Shown one piece after another: positions 32,701 through 45,096 of a stretch of 64,000 bases of DNA. This DNA is from Auricularia sp. M13 (Eukaryota; Basidiomycota; Agaricomycetes; Auriculariales; Auriculariaceae). The stretch is taken from the NCBI GenBank assembly GCA_037042915.1, contig CM073197.1, positions 248,001 through 312,000 on the forward strand, read 5' to 3'. Every line of letters begins with the position of its first letter. Position 1 is the first letter of the stretch. Below the pieces are notes generated by a model that had not been told where the DNA came from, did no database searches, and worked only from the letters and a program-made list of their open reading frames with translations. The translations under genes and the position numbers were made by a program.

Positions 32701-35700
32701 TTTTCGAATTGCTCCGCTGCTGACACCAGGTCGTCGTAGCTGCATTCATCAATATTGAAGCCGTACTCGAACCATTTGGATCGAATATAACGATGTACGC
32801 CTTCCCAAAACACCTGGATAAGCTGTCGTTCGCTAATGTCTGGGAATCGGCGAGCCAGGATCCGGATTTCGCGTGCGAACCCGCGCACGCTTCGATTGCC
32901 TTGCGTGGAACGGACGAATTTACGACGTAAGTTCAGCTTGAAATCCGCCGGGAAACACTCGTCAAATAATTGATTGTAGAACTTTCTCATATCCCATTGC
33001 TCGTCCGAGAGGACGACATTGTTCATGAACCACTGCGAGGCGCGCCCTGAAAGGTAACTCGACATCATAGGTATTAACCACTTGGTCTTGATGCCATTTA
33101 GCTTTTTCCACCAGTCCACTTCGTAGCACCACTGGTCGAAAAAGTCGAGGTCGGCGCGTCCGTCATAGGTGCGTGGCTGCTTCAGCTTCATTTGGGCTGC
33201 GAGCTTACGTCGCGCGCGCAATTCATCATCAGAAGATTCTGACGACGAGCTAGAGCTCGAGCTGCTCGAGCTGCTGCTCGGCGGAGGAGCCGGCGGTCCC
33301 GCGGGTGGCGCAGGACCACCTGGCCATCCAAACCACGGGGGACGATCGTCCCCACTCGCGTCAGGTGAGCCTCCTGGTCCTCCGCCTCCATTTCCACCTG
33401 GAGGTCCGCCGCCGGGCGGCCCTCCACTTCCACCGCGAGGAGTCCCACCACCCGGCGGTCCTCCTCCTCCTCCTTCGTTCCCGCTGTCACTCCCATCGTC
33501 TCCTGGCTCGTAGCCCGCGTCATCACCACCTCCGTACCATCCGCTTTCATCCCGAGGCGGAGGAGGAGGTGGAGCGCCTCCGCTGCCACCCTGCGGTCCC
33601 GCAGGGGGCTTTGGTGGCTCGCTCCCTTGCTGACGCACTTCCCGCGCGCCAGCCGGAGTCGCAGGCGCGCCTGCCGGCAGATGGGAAGTATCAGGGACGA
33701 ATCCCTGCTCGAGCAGGTCGATTCGCGCGTCCGTTGCGATCTGCCCTGCAATCGATTGGGAAGATGTTTTCTTAATTTTCCTGGGTTTTTTTACTTTCTC
33801 CTTCCGCCGCTGTTTCATTAAATTGCTAACTGGATAAAAGGACTTGTCTTCATCATTCGTCGATTCGCTCGACCCGAACGTCGGCCCAAGATTTTTCTGC
33901 AGTACAGCACTGGCTCCCCGCGATACTCCCCCAGCCTCCGAGTAATATCCTCCAGGTGGGGCTGCTTTGGAGCGTGGAGTCGACGAAGCAGTCCTTAGCA
34001 CGAACTCTGACCGTCTTGGTTCGTCGACCGGCCTCGACTCGGTGAGTCGTCGAGTTCTTTCCACACCGCGTGCTGATGCTTCTTGGCCCCGCAGGGGCGC
34101 GGCTGAGTCGAGTGGCGCAGGAGTCACGGGGACAGATAGCGACTCGCGCGCGCTGTCCATCGACCGCGGCTCCATCACGGATGGGTGATCGGCGGGGAGC
34201 GCGTCTCCCCATCGCATCGGTTCCTCGTCGACGACGGTCTCCACGCGAGGAGAGAAGTGCCCCGCGTCCGCGTCACTTGCTTCAAAAGAGAACCTCACCG
34301 ACTTGGGCGTGGATGTCGCGGTGGGTCTCTCCCGCGGATCCACGCCTTTGCCTTTTCCCGGCCGTCCAGTACCGACCGGGTCCAGCGGCCTCTTCACAGG
34401 TTCGTCGTGTTCAGCAAACGGACTGCGGAATGAAGCTGACGGATCGTAGAGACCCTTGGGCCAAATGCCATCCGCGAAGTCGGATATCACGAGTAAGTTG
34501 ATCCTTTTCCCCGTGGAGCGCATATCCAGCAGATAATTAAGCCATTGCCTATTCAGGGCGATATTGTTGTCCGGAAACAGCACGCACAGGTACGAGATCG
34601 CAGCATCTGGTCCTTCGTCATCGTATTGATGTAGAACGTCTTCGCAGACTTGATACAAAACTGTGTGGTATGCATTTCGGGGAGGCTCGAACTCCCTCCC
34701 CGCGCCCATGCGTTCCATTGCCGAGTCAGGTGGTTCGCTGGGAGTCGCCGCCCGACTCGGTGCAGGGGTCCGGCTACCCAGCGCGAAACCGTCGCCTGGG
34801 TCGGGCAGCGAGGACGGCTCAGACGGTGAGTCGCTGTCGCTGCTGCCCGGCGAGTCAACCTCGACTAGCGTCGCTGTTGCGCTCATTCGAGACGATGGCC
34901 GGGCACTCGGACCCTCCTCGCGGTCGTCGTCCGCTGATCTGATCAGCCGCGATTCAGGCGCGGATACGATCGCTTTCGACGACCATGGTTCGAACTTGAT
35001 CGCGTCGTCCGCACTCGTATAGTGCATAAACCAGCTCGGATAGTAAGTGGGACCTGTAAACATTGCGGGCAACTTTACTCGAAATATTGACTTCTTTGCC
35101 AGGTTCTTGGTTGCAGGAATAAAATCGTCCATATCGATGTAAGTACCATCTTTCACAATGTGCCATTCGGGTTCGGGACTCTGACTACCTGCTCCCGCAG
35201 ATTCTCCGAACTTTACTACGGGACCGAACGGCTCACGGCGCGCGACAGCCAGTGACGGCTGCGGCGCGAATACAGGCCCAGGGGCGGCGAGCATGATCGC
35301 ATCGCCGTCCGAGTCTGGGTCCTCAGCCTCTGGATCAGCGGTGATAAATGTCGTGTCCGCCGCCGATTCCGCTGACTTATCGCCTAGGTTGAACTCGAAG
35401 TTCCGTACACTGGCGTCGAACTCCACGGGCTTGGCGCGACGATCGCGCGCGCGATCTTCGCGCGATATGTAGCGAGGCTCGGGAGTTTCGTCGACAGGGG
35501 GAAGCTGGTACCCGTGTTCTAAAGTACCGTCCCCTTCGTATACTACTTCCTCCGTTGGTTTGAGCGGAGAACTGAGACCTTCCCAGGAGCGGCGCCGCTC
35601 GACTTCCACGTCGAGCATGTCGAAAATGTTCGTACCCGGTTTCTTCGGCGAAAGAAACCGAATCGCGTCGCGCAGCTCCTGCACGCGCGGATTGCGCACT

Positions 35701-35861
35701 CTCGGGGTAGATCCTCCCGGGAGCGACCCGGGGACAGGCAAGTCTTCCTCACTTGCATGTGATTTCTTTCCAGTTCGGGTGCGCACCATCACTGATTTAT
35801 TGGATTTACAGGATGAGGGGATTGGGGATAAAGGGTTGAGAGAGATGAGATTGGATTTCAA
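29697..35861 (-). other. Gag-protease-reverse transcriptase region of the element
   Basis: A 2054-codon frame. The first 850 or so residues are acidic and Pro/Gly/Ser-rich, unusually long for gag and probably disordered. A Retrotrans_gag capsid domain follows (YDGRADLDFFDQWCYEVDWW .. GRASQWFMNNV .. QLFDECFPADFKLNLRRKF) and then a CCHC knuckle (CFLCKEAGHFSRNC). An aspartic protease site (VLIDTGSLADFIS) and the reverse transcriptase come next (YPWRPSRCPEAM .. VVDKRAQNANTKKIAPPLPD .. VYLDDIIVYSYTLEEH, where YLDD is the catalytic motif). The start codon used is uncertain; the frame begins close to the 5' LTR. Confidence 0.9.
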
Positions 35862-35961
35862 GAAGGTTCAGGTTGGTGAGTCTGCCGGAGACGTTAGATA
35901 CGCGCGCATAGATACGAAATAGGTTAGAATTGTTTAATAAAGGATTTCTTCATTCAAAAAA

Positions 35962-36547
35962 TGTAAGGCCGAACTGGCCATGGGCGAAGTGGAGAACAAA
36001 GAACTCATTTAATTCTCAACTTACCGATGGCTGAGGCCTTTAGACTAGAGCTTCCTTGAGATTTGAGGTCACTCAGAAGTGAATGAGACTGAAATCCCTA
36101 TTGAGAAAGACTGAGGATTATGTACATTCAAGAAGCCAGTTTTTATACTCCTGGCTACAACTGATTACTAAGCGCATATAGTGTATTACTAAGCGTCCCA
36201 AGGTATCCCGAGTCATTCCAGCGCGGCACCGTCGCGCTGGAGTCCGATTCGAGCGGGATTGCATATTGATTAGTAAGCAGCCGGCTCACGTGACGTCGGG
36301 ACCCGTGAAGTCGGTGCGGCGCGTTGTCCGCCATGGAACTGGGCCAAGTGCCGCAGGTCAGTAGCCGGCGGTAACTTGGCTCAGTGGCATAACTTCATGC
36401 AAAGTCCTCGACGGCAGGGGGTTCGAGTCTCGTAATTCTCGACTTTTTATTGTACACAAGAAGATGTTTAAATGAAGTACATGAGATTCAAGATAGTATT
36501 ACATTGTTCTTTGATTGGTCTAGCACGAGAGTCAGGGCGGGGTTACA
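35962..36547 (-). repeat. LTR (5' LTR in element orientation)
   Basis: The second copy of the 586-bp repeat, near-identical to 21942-22527. It is followed by the right copy of the CTCGG duplication (36548-36552). The tRNA-like boxes are conserved here at 36377-36387 and 36420-36430. Confidence 0.93.
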
Positions 36548-36552
36548 CTCGG

Positions 36553-37345
36553 GTCTGCACGGCGGGGCGGGACCGTAGCGCTGGTACTTGGGTACCGCCA
36601 TACTTTACCTCCTGTGAGTCGCGTACTCATTTTATGGTGCAATTGCGCTTGATATCGACGTCTTCGTTACATCGGAAGAAGCAACAGTGGGCATCTCGGG
36701 CGAATAAGTAGTTCCAAGTCCGGGGTTTGTGCTACCTCCCCTCAAATCAGCGTATCAACGTCGATCCCGGAGGGAGGGACTCGCCGGCATGTAATGACCG
36801 CTTCAAAGACCTCGCTGTCAACGTCAGAGTGCTTATAGCTTTGACTGGGATGTAAGCATTGCGAGGTTGCTGTCGACATGGATAATCCAACCTTTCCGGA
36901 ATTTGGATTATGGCAATGGAAATGGTTAGCCTTTCGCAGCCGTACAACTCGGTGCATTCAGAGGACTGATTTAGGATGTATCAGAGGCTGTCAGACGCGG
37001 GTGGCTCTCCGCAACACGAGTTATGACACGCGCTCCGCTGCTTTCCTGTCGCCGGTACGCTCAAGTTTGCGTACATATGAATTCTCACAGCTCATGGAGC
37101 CTCCCAGCTTCTCCCTCTCATGGAAGCTTTTGAGCCCGTCAGAGCAGCCTTGGAAAGTGCGCACCTTTATAAGGTCCGTTCAAAAGGGCTGGTTCTCCTA
37201 GTTCCTAGCTGATTCACTATAGATTATATTTAGTGCGTGCGCGCACATCGTACCTCCCGGCGCTAATTTAGTTGCAGCGTGCAATACTGCGCTCTTCGTA
37301 CGTCACTGAGATAAGCTGCGACGATTTTGCTCAAAATCGCTTTGG
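36553..37345. other. Spacer, no gene seen
   Basis: Between the retroelement and the DUF6533-like fragment. A TATA-like 'ctttataagg' lies near 37164, but no start codon connects it to the downstream coding pieces. Confidence 0.45.
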
Positions 37346-37350
37346 AATAG

Positions 37351-38463
37351 GTATACGAATTTTTCATCACCATCGGTGACGAGGTGGAGCTCGTGTGGTC
37401 ATCTCCGCGAGGGCCGGCCGTCTTTCTGTACACGGCAGCCAGGTACACAGCGATTCCTGAGATCTTCTTGGAGATGATCTGTAAGTGCAGCTTCTAGCCC
37501 TGTTCCATGTCACTCATACTTCCCCCAAGTCTTCTTTGCGGACATCAGTGACCAACAGTGCCGAATTCTATCCGGATACGCGTGCTGTCAGTATGCACAG
37601 TGCTCCATCACAGCCGATATCACGGACCTTGACGCTCCTATAGTTTCAATTGTTGTCGGAATGCTTCTGGGACAAAGTCAGGTTATTCAACTATCATCGA
37701 TATCTCGCCCCTCACTCCCGCACCTCAGGCATTATTGTCCTGAGGACATGGGCCATATGGAACGGCTGTCGCCGCATAATCTATCCGTTCGCGGTGGCCG
37801 GTGCAGTATCCGTCGTACTATCAGTGTATGTGAGCGTGAAATGGGCCGCAGGCACCAAATGTACGCGGCTTCTCTGGCATCCAAAGAAGACCTTCAACAT
37901 GCTGATTTATTTCAGTCATTGCAAGTAGCACGTACTCTCCTCACCTCAGAGGCTGCGCGATTCTGGCTCCTTATGATCTTATATACATGGGATGGATTTT
38001 ATTCTGCGGAAATGACATCGGTAAGCATCTTCCCGGGCTACGTACAATTTCTGATGCATGCAGCCCTGATATGCCTGACTTTGATCAAGTATAAGCGGGA
38101 TAGCTCTCCATGTTCCCTCATTTCATGTTTATCCGCACTCGTTTGTGTATCTCAGAAGCTAATCCCTTCTCTTTATCGCGATGGTACGGTTTCTCCTTCC
38201 ACCCCGGGCGACAGGTGTATTGATTCTCCCCGTAGCCTTCACATACTTCACTTTAATGCTCAGTACGTCTTCCCCGACCGTTGCACCTCAGCTGAGAGCT
38301 TCGCAGTCTTCGCACTCGCAAACCTCGTAGTTACGCTCACCGTTCCCGTACGTCGTGGTAACAAATTGTCAACGCGAACTCACGACTTGGTCTTCCGTCG
38401 AAGGTCCATTATCGCATCCTGCTTTACGGGTAAGATCTCTCTCTTAGAATTGTCTGCAGGCTG
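37351..38463 (+). pseudogene. DUF6533-like seven-TM protein, partial or decayed
   Basis: The piece from about 37351 encodes VYEFFITIGDEVELVWSSPR .. VFLYTAARYTAIPEIFLEMI, which fits the N-terminal DUF6533 signature (LYDYxLTLDDEVExVW .. LYLLNRY) of basidiomycete membrane receptors. A 51-bp intron-like gap (about 37482-37532) leads to FFFADISDQQCRILSG. From about 37730 comes GIIVLRTWAIWNGCRRIIYP followed by a hydrophobic helix (AVAGAVSVVLSVYVSVKW), the typical 'LRTWAIW' loop. Later come ARFWLLMILYTWDG and LILPVAFTYFTLML, near an LYRDG motif. I find no start codon or first exon, and the links between pieces are imperfect. I therefore call it a degenerate copy, though an intact gene with an unseen 5' exon is possible. 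Confidence 0.5.
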
Positions 38464-38469
38464 AGGCGC

Positions 38470-41400
38470 CAAACGTAGCACTGAACGCATTTTGTACACA
38501 TCGTTTGCTTGCCGCGTTATCACCAACCTCCGCGCCGCGGCCCAGCTGCCCATCACCCTGTCGACAATCGACCCACTCTGACAGTCCCAAGTCATGTCAT
38601 TGTATTCGCTGACAACGAACATGCGGAGTATTAACGAGTCCTTGAAGCGCTGCGAAATCTCACCAGTTCTAGCGCTTTCCGGGCTATTCCTCAGAGTATA
38701 GGAGGGACGGGATGGCAAATGTAGGAAATCGGACATGTTGTGTTTATCTGGGACTTGATTGCTATTTGTGAATTATACGCGTGCAGCGTTCTGGGTGCCA
38801 AATAGAGCTGCGATTCCTAAGGAGAGAAACGCAGCTATGCGCACCAAGCCGCCCGACCATTTCTCCCTTTGGAAACACGCGGTCAGCAGCATTCCGCGTA
38901 AACGGACGAATGCCGCTGGTCCCGTAAAGCCCCGCGTACCCCGTCAATAAAACGCCCCCCAAGCCGCCGCCTGCGAAGACTCGGAAAGTAGTGCCTCGTC
39001 CGGCTTATGTCTCTAGTCCACTTCGCTGCCAGTGATGACCGTCGTAGAACTGTCCGCAGCGCGAAATTGGGCCTCAGTTCACAACCGCAGAGGGAATTCT
39101 ACGCCTGAAGAAGTTCCCGCGCCGATCCGCCGCTAAAGCCCTTTCGTCGTCAAGTGTCGTGATCTATACTTATAGCGAGGGAAAGAGGCTCCGTTTGGAG
39201 GTTCTTCGAAAGACACAGTGATGGTGGAGTCTGGTTCGCACGCCCCGGTGAGCTGCTTATGTGAGCGAGGACCTCGTCGGACGCTGCACGCGCGTGAGTC
39301 TGCGTTGAAGCTGCACACAAGCAAGCCTGGGACCCGATATAGCTTGAACGCTGCGTCAGAAACAATCGACTTGCCGCGATAATTCCACAGGCACCGACTC
39401 TCCGAGTCTGCCAAGACGCGCATATTGACGCTGCGCACGAGATGCGGGTATGTACAGGGCAAGGCCAGTGCCGAGAGACGTCCAGGACGCAGTCAGCAGC
39501 TGGATGCCGTGCGTCTCCAAGGTGCCAAGACAAAATAGGAGGTCCAGAGCAGCGGCGAACTTGACAACGCAACAGCATGAGCCCTATAGAGCCACTGAAA
39601 GTCTGTTTGAGTAAGCACGCCACGCAATGGAAGCTATCCACGAGTTGAACGCTCATGCGAGACTTATGAGCCCCAGGTTGATTATGCTGTTCGTCCAGGT
39701 ATGGGTGCGAGAAATTGCGCACGAGCCTCGGAAAACGTTGCTCGGGAGAGAACATCACCCCCGCCATTGTCTAGAGCAGTTAGAGAGCCGCCATGTCCGT
39801 CTATGGCGTCGAAGCGGCGCCCAAGCCAGGAGCAGAAAAGAAAGCCAGAGCTCGCTCAGCCTCGCCGCCGTGCCGCCTGTCCACGCGGAAAATACACTCC
39901 ACAACTCCATCTAGGATGGATCCTCCACGTCGCAAATAGGACCGCATGTATTCCAAAGGCGTGCGAAGGGTACGAGCCTGTCGATTGTGTGTCGAACGGT
40001 GACGGCGAAAGGCGAAAATTTTCAAGCTTTGCACTTGTTTGCACTCTCTTTCGTCTGGCTCTCCTCCCATCTCCTCCACTCAGTTGACAATCAGGATGTT
40101 ACGGAATACGCGCGTGACACAATCTCCTGCAGTCCTGGCGCCTTCATCCAATTTGTTTTAGGCGCATGTCTTCGATATACGTGGCCGGTCTGAGAATGCA
40201 CTGGCAGTGTCGAGCCCCGCGGCACAAGGCCTTGTGGAAATCTGTGAACATATTGCTTCTGCATTTAATGTGCTTTGTGTGCTGCTCGTCGACGCGATTT
40301 GCTCCGGAGTAGCTCGAGGGGTCAACACGCGCCGGTCGTTTCACGAGTTCTCTAATCTCTGGACCATGCTCATGTAGCTATCCGAATATCCCCCGTACTG
40401 TCAAGGCGTCGAAAGTGGTGAATTATTGGCTTATATTGACCGCGTTTCCCCGTTCTTTCCTGATTGTACATCGCACGCGAGCGTCCCTCGACACACTGCC
40501 CACCGGACGCGTCCACGGTCTCGTCGCGTGCCCACCTGTTGCTCGACAACAACTGCGCCCCCCCCCCCCTCCCCGGCGAAACCCACCTGCACCCGCTGCT
40601 TTGTATGCATTTGGTTTGAGTCCGTCGTCGTCCCTACAATATCGCTTCTCGCAGCCTGGCAAGGACGCCTGGCAAATCGACTATGCACGGTTTCCGCGCC
40701 ATCCTTGTCGAGACGCCGCCGGACACATCTGCACCTACTACCCAGCGAGCCTCGCTCATGGGCTCAAAGACGCTGCCCGTATTCTGGTGTGCTGCATCCG
40801 GTTTCTGAACCAGGGCGCAGCAGCGACGACGACGACGACGACGACGATGGCGGATTTAATCTCTATCCCATTTCTGCGCCTATATTCGCGAAGAACGGCA
40901 ACGTGCTCAACATGCCCTTACCGCCCTCGAGCTTCCCCAAACCGACCAAGAAGCAGACCCTACCTCCCCGCCGCACAAACGACACCGCTTCGCGCTCGCA
41001 TGACGTCCATGCACCTCAGCGCAACGCTTAGCCCGACGTCGAGCAAGAACAATGGGTCCGAATACGCATAATGACAACCTCCATTGGTATTAAATTCGCT
41101 CGCAGCTCAACTGCTCTCGATATGACACATGCCTCTGCGAAATCTGAACTCTCACCCATAAGCCTCAGATTTATTATTACGCAGTCACGCAGCCCTGCTC
41201 ACTACCCAGCGAGGACCATTTCTGCGGCCGACTAGGACTGACTGCATCGCTCCTCGTGCACTCTGGCACGACATTGCGCGTCTTTCGCATGGCGGAACAA
41301 TGTTTTGGCACGATGGGGTACGTCGAAGATGCTGTGAAGCTACGCGAACGGCGCTGAAGTAGCCGTGCAGCCTAGTCCTTCGTGGGAGCAGCCACAGCTC

Positions 41401-42000
41401 AGCTCGAGGATTAGACGGCGCTGAAGCATGGACACATCCATCTGGCCAAGCTCTCCGATGAATTTTGCGTGCAGGAGCCTCGCTTCAATGACAGATTCAG
41501 GCTATCCGGCAAGAATATGCGCTCGTTGCTTTTGCTCCCTCCAGCGCCAGGTCTAGCCACCCTCTCGTCTAGAGCTCAGAAAGCGGGCGAATCACAACTG
41601 CCATCGCACTCTTCATTCACACTGCCAACCCCCCTCCGCCGTCACTGTCACCTCAAGTCTGAGTGCTTTCACGGACGGATAACCAAGGCTGCAGAGAATG
41701 TTATAAGAATAGCTCATGATGAATTCTGTCTGGCCACGACGCGCGAATGACTGACCCGGGTTGCCGAAGGCGGCATTCCGTCCACCATTGACCGTCTGGC
41801 AATCAATCCAACTGCCACGGTGGTGTTGCAGGAACATCACCTGCGCACTGTGGCCACTCGAATAGTGGAGCTCGTGAGAGCCTGGTCCGTCGCACTATTC
41901 AAGTTGCAAAGCAACCAGCGAGAAAGCCTCATCAGTTCTATCTGGCAGACAAACTGGATAGATCTTGTTGGAACCGCTGTTCGTGCCTGTCCATGATTTT
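38470..42000. other. Gene-poor region with one doubtful coding fragment
   Basis: About 3.5 kb without a gene I can support. The only suggestive piece is listed separately at 40824-41031. The frames around 39150-40090 are overlapping and unremarkable on both strands. Confidence 0.4.
40824..41031 (+). other. Possible coding fragment with poly-Asp tract
   Basis: A (GAC)n microsatellite at 40824-40847 reads as poly-Asp. It runs into GGFNLYPISAPIFAKNGNVL .. NMPLPPSSFPKPTKKQTLPP, a stretch with protein-like composition. It could be the C-terminal exon of a hypothetical protein or a relic. No start or splice structure can be assigned. Confidence 0.25.
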
Positions 42001-42006
42001 GAAACG

Positions 42007-42015
42007 CATAAAAGG
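42007..42015 (+). promoter_or_regulatory. TATA-like box of the small secreted protein gene
   Basis: 'cataaaagg' lies 46 bp upstream of the ATG at 42061, a typical distance for compact fungal promoters. Confidence 0.5.
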
Positions 42016-42060
42016 CGGCTCTGGCGACCTTCCTCAGGCCAGAAACAACCTCAGGAAACC

Positions 42061-42505
42061 ATGAAGCTCTTCGCACTTTCCGCTCTTCTGCTCGTCTCCA
42101 CTGCGACTGCGGCGACGACCATTCCCGCCGGAGGCAAGCCTCCTGGCGAGATGATTGTCACCATTTCTGCCAAGTGCAATGCTTTCCGTGAGTTTACTTA
42201 AAAGTATAATTACCGCCGCATTCTCAACGTTTCATACCATTGCAGAATGCGTCGCATCCTACGCCGGGGAATTTGCAGCGTGCGCGGCGGCGGCGGCTGA
42301 GCTTGGCGCCAGTACGTGGTTTCTCATTTATAGGGGATCCGCCAGCTTATTCGCCGTTATCTCCATAGATCCAATTGCCGACATCGCTTGCTTTGCTGCG
42401 ATTCTTGGGGCTGAAGCTGTTGCAGTACGTGACATTCGCAAGGACAGGGAGCTGTTCAGCTGACTGCGACAGCCTGTTTGCGCCGCATGCTTGTCCCGCC
42501 TTTGA
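42061..42505 (+). CDS. Small secreted cysteine-rich protein, CBP-like
   Basis: Four exons (42061-42187, 42246-42311, 42369-42424, 42473-42505; introns 58, 57 and 48 bp) give 93 residues. Residues 1-18 (MKLFALSALLLVSTATAA) form a signal peptide. The mature part has six cysteines in the order C-x3-C-x11-C (KCNAFQCVASYAGEFAAC), then DIACFAAILGAEAV and CAAC near the C-terminus. This fits the small fungal calcium-binding-protein (CBP)-like family of secreted helical proteins (CxxxQCVxxLxPxxxxC..PxxDxxC). In ascomycetes CBP is a virulence factor; in a saprotroph the role is open. The frame stays open through all splice junctions, which supports the model, but the family assignment rests on the cysteine pattern alone. 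Confidence 0.7.
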
Positions 42506-42940
42506 TTCGCAGATGTCGATCTGATTGCCCATAATCGTCCGACTGGGTAGTTTCTATTCTTCTCCTTGGCTGTGCCGCCGTTACTACTTCTGCGGGCCGT
42601 CTACGATGCATATGATGCGCCATTAGCATTATGTGCACCGTTATCCCGGCTCAATGACTATGCATTGGTTATTTTCTACGTTCAATGGAGGCGTCCTTGC
42701 CGCGAATGAGGCAGTATTGACCCTGAATGTGCCGAAAAGAAGGCGAGGTAGCAAACTCGGAAGATAATGACGCGATTGAGAGGTCAGGGGATTGCTCGCA
42801 CCTCGTCAAATTATCGCAGCATCCAGCATGAGATAACTCATAATTTCGTATTGCATTTTGGTCGCGTTTCATTGTTCCTGTGGCACTTCGCATCATACCG
42901 CGAAGGTCATAGTGGCGGTGCACGGAGGCGCGCCCGACGG
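42506..42940. other. Spacer, no gene seen
   Basis: About 430 bp between the small secreted protein gene and the F-box gene; 3' UTR and promoter are all I would assign here. Confidence 0.4.
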
Positions 42941-44470
42941 ATGGCCGTGCACGAGGCGTGTAAACAAAAAACAGCAATGATGCTCTTGACTCCCGACCAC
43001 GATGACCTCGCACCCGTGCTCCAAAGGAGGTTCAAAACGTTGGTTGGCCATACGAAAGAGTAAGTCTACATGCATTACTGGACGATGCAGGGCTTCATGT
43101 TCGCGCTTTCTAGTGCTGTCGAGGTCAACGCGGTTTTCCATCAGATCATAGGCAGCGCGTTGCACATACTGTGCGACCTGCTCTGCGACTGGAATGCGGA
43201 TAACGTCACGTGCCGCCTTCCTCCTGAGGTCCTGACGTCGTGCATTTCGTTCCTGCCGTTCGAGGACCGAGTCAGAGCATCGCACGTGTCGAGGGCGTGG
43301 CGTGCAGCTGCTCTGGCGTTTCCTGCACTCTGGTCGAGTATCTCCATATACACTTCCAGCTCCAAAGCAGCAAGTCTTCTGGACATGGCTCTTTCACGCT
43401 CCGGTGATCTTCCTGTTGACATCAAATGCTGCGGGGCATTTCCGTTCATTCAAGACCGCGCTATCGAACGGTTAGTCGAGCGGCACATGCATCGCATGCG
43501 AACAATTTCGTGGATGGGCCGTCTTACTTCGTCGTGCTTCATGAAGCCCGCGCCGCTCTTGGAGGACGTGAGCTGTGTTTACCGCAGTAACGTGACTGAA
43601 TTGGACCCGAACTTCCTGGGGGGAAAGGCGGGTAGACTTCGCTCGCTGCACCTAAATGAATTCTCCCTTCCCCAGCGTTGCCCGGCACTTTCAACTGTCA
43701 CTCGCTTCACTGCCACCATACCATTCGGACCGGAGTATCGAGCAACACTTTCTGTGCTTTTCACCTTGCTCCCCCGCCTGGAATCTCTGAACCTCATGGA
43801 AATTTCATGCATCTCAATCGACAATCTTCCCCGATGTTCTGCGCCACGCACTCTCACCGAGTTGAGCCTCCACACGCGTGACCGCTACTGCAATCTGCTC
43901 CCCCTCTTCACGGCGTGGGTCGCAGACGCGGAAAAGACTATTGTATGTCTTTCGATGGATCTGCGCGCATGTTCAGACCTCAGCCCTGTGTTGCGCGGCG
44001 CAAAGGAATTCGTCCTCGCGGAGACTTTCAAAAACTTCACCACGTTGCAGTCCGGCAAGGTGACACTCGTGCTCGCGCACGGAGACGGTGCTAGCGCTCC
44101 TGTCAAGACAGGCCGTATCCTCGCCGATCATGGCTGGTGTTTTCGCGAATTGCGCTGGATTAAACTGCCCCTGGGCGGATTGGAAGCGTTCGTATCTTCC
44201 GGTTCATCAGCGTTACCGTCGCTTCGCGTCCTCTCGCTCGATTGGCAGCCCGCGTCTGGCGCTGAAATCGGAGAGCACCTTCCGCATGTCCAAGCCTTGC
44301 ACTTGTTTTGCCCACTTCTGGAAACCATCAACATCTCGATTCGTTTGAATTCCTCCCAGCTGCGCTCACCGGACACCCGTGAGCACTGGAAATCCGTTGC
44401 GGATGGTGTCAGAAGATACCTTCTGGCTCTCGGAGATATGAAGGTTGAGGTCCGGCTTGGCGAGCTGTAG
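42941..44470 (+). CDS. F-box protein
   Basis: Two exons, 42941-43059 and 43114-44470 (54-bp intron, donor gtaagt, acceptor ctttctag), give 491 residues starting MAVHEACKQK. An ATG at 43070 lies inside this intron and is rejected. The F-box lies at about residues 70-115: CRLPPEVLTSCISFLPFEDR, VRASHVSRAWRAAALAFPAL, W. It resembles the 'LPPELL.. I...L...DL....VCR.WR..AL..P.LW' form common in basidiomycetes. The C-terminal part has degenerate leucine-rich repeats (LRSLHLNEFSL, LESLNLMEISCISI, LTELSLHTR, LRVLSLDW). It probably acts as a substrate adaptor of an SCF ubiquitin ligase. It is a different subfamily from the F-box gene at 14.2 kb. Confidence 0.87.
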
Positions 44471-45096
44471 GTCCATGGAATTAGAGAGATCTCCTCCCCG
44501 GCTGCGGTATATGTTCCGTTCTACCAAACAATGTATATTAGTAAAATCCAAGATAAGACGGTCCCCAGTCCACGGAGGAGCAGCAGCCATGGCCCATCTC
44601 TGGCTCCTGTGGCTGAAGAGTTCCCGAATTTACTTAATGTCCGGGATAAGAGAGACGGTGCAGCACAGCCCTGAGTGATCGCGCTGCGCAATTCACCCGT
44701 GGCGGAATCGCGTGCATATCCTCTATTCCAGGCACATTTTCGCGATCACAGATTACCCAGGACGCTTCCTTACTCTATACGCCAACCCGCGACCGCGGGC
44801 TCTTTTTTGACTAACGCCGCTGAAAATTGCAAGCCAACCCTAGGAATCGGTACGATGCAACACTGTCCTGATCGGGGCCGTGGACGGCTCCTAGGTGCAG
44901 ACAACGGGCCATGGAGTAACTACGCGCTCGACTGTGCCAGTATAGCGCCGCAGCGCGATGGAAGATCCAACGCACAGGATAGCCACAGCGTATATAAGGG
45001 AACTCTGCGCGTTTGCAGCAGTCCTTGCCCCCAACACGCATCCCACGTCTCCTTTTCTCGTACCCTACCACCAGAAACTTTCTTCTCCCAATCATC
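44471..45096. other. Intergenic region and RTA1 promoter
   Basis: No gene is supported. The last 110 bp contain a clear TATA box (tatataaggg at 44991-45000) followed by CT-rich sequence ahead of the RTA1-like start at 45097. Confidence 0.5.
44991..45000 (+). promoter_or_regulatory. TATA box of the RTA1-like gene
   Basis: tatataaggg, 97 bp upstream of the last base before the ATG at 45097. The paralog at 63843 has the same element (tatataaggc at 63781-63790). Confidence 0.6.

Larger units (their letters stand above)
21942..36547 (-). mobile_element. Ty3/gypsy LTR retrotransposon, chromodomain type
   Basis: An LTR element read on the minus strand with 586-bp LTRs (21942-22527 and 35962-36547), bounded by TG..CA and a CTCGG target duplication. 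Internal parts in transcription order are gag with a CCHC knuckle, protease, reverse transcriptase, RNase H, integrase, a chromodomain-like tail and a further accessory ORF. That order is Ty3/gypsy. The LTRs differ at only about three positions (roughly 0.5%), so insertion is recent. The element looks full-length but broken, with about two interruptions of the pol coding region, one of them a younger nested palindromic element at 24066-27459. Without that insert it would be about 11.2 kb. It lies in gene-poor DNA and does not split a recognisable host gene. Confidence 0.93.

Noticed and set aside
38380-38736. Minus-strand 118-codon frame as a gene
   Set aside because: It overlaps the tail of the DUF6533-like relic on the other strand and shows no known motif.
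43070-43113. ATG at 43070 as the start of the second F-box protein
   Set aside because: It lies inside a clean 54-bp GT..AG intron whose removal joins an upstream exon with its own ATG in frame.
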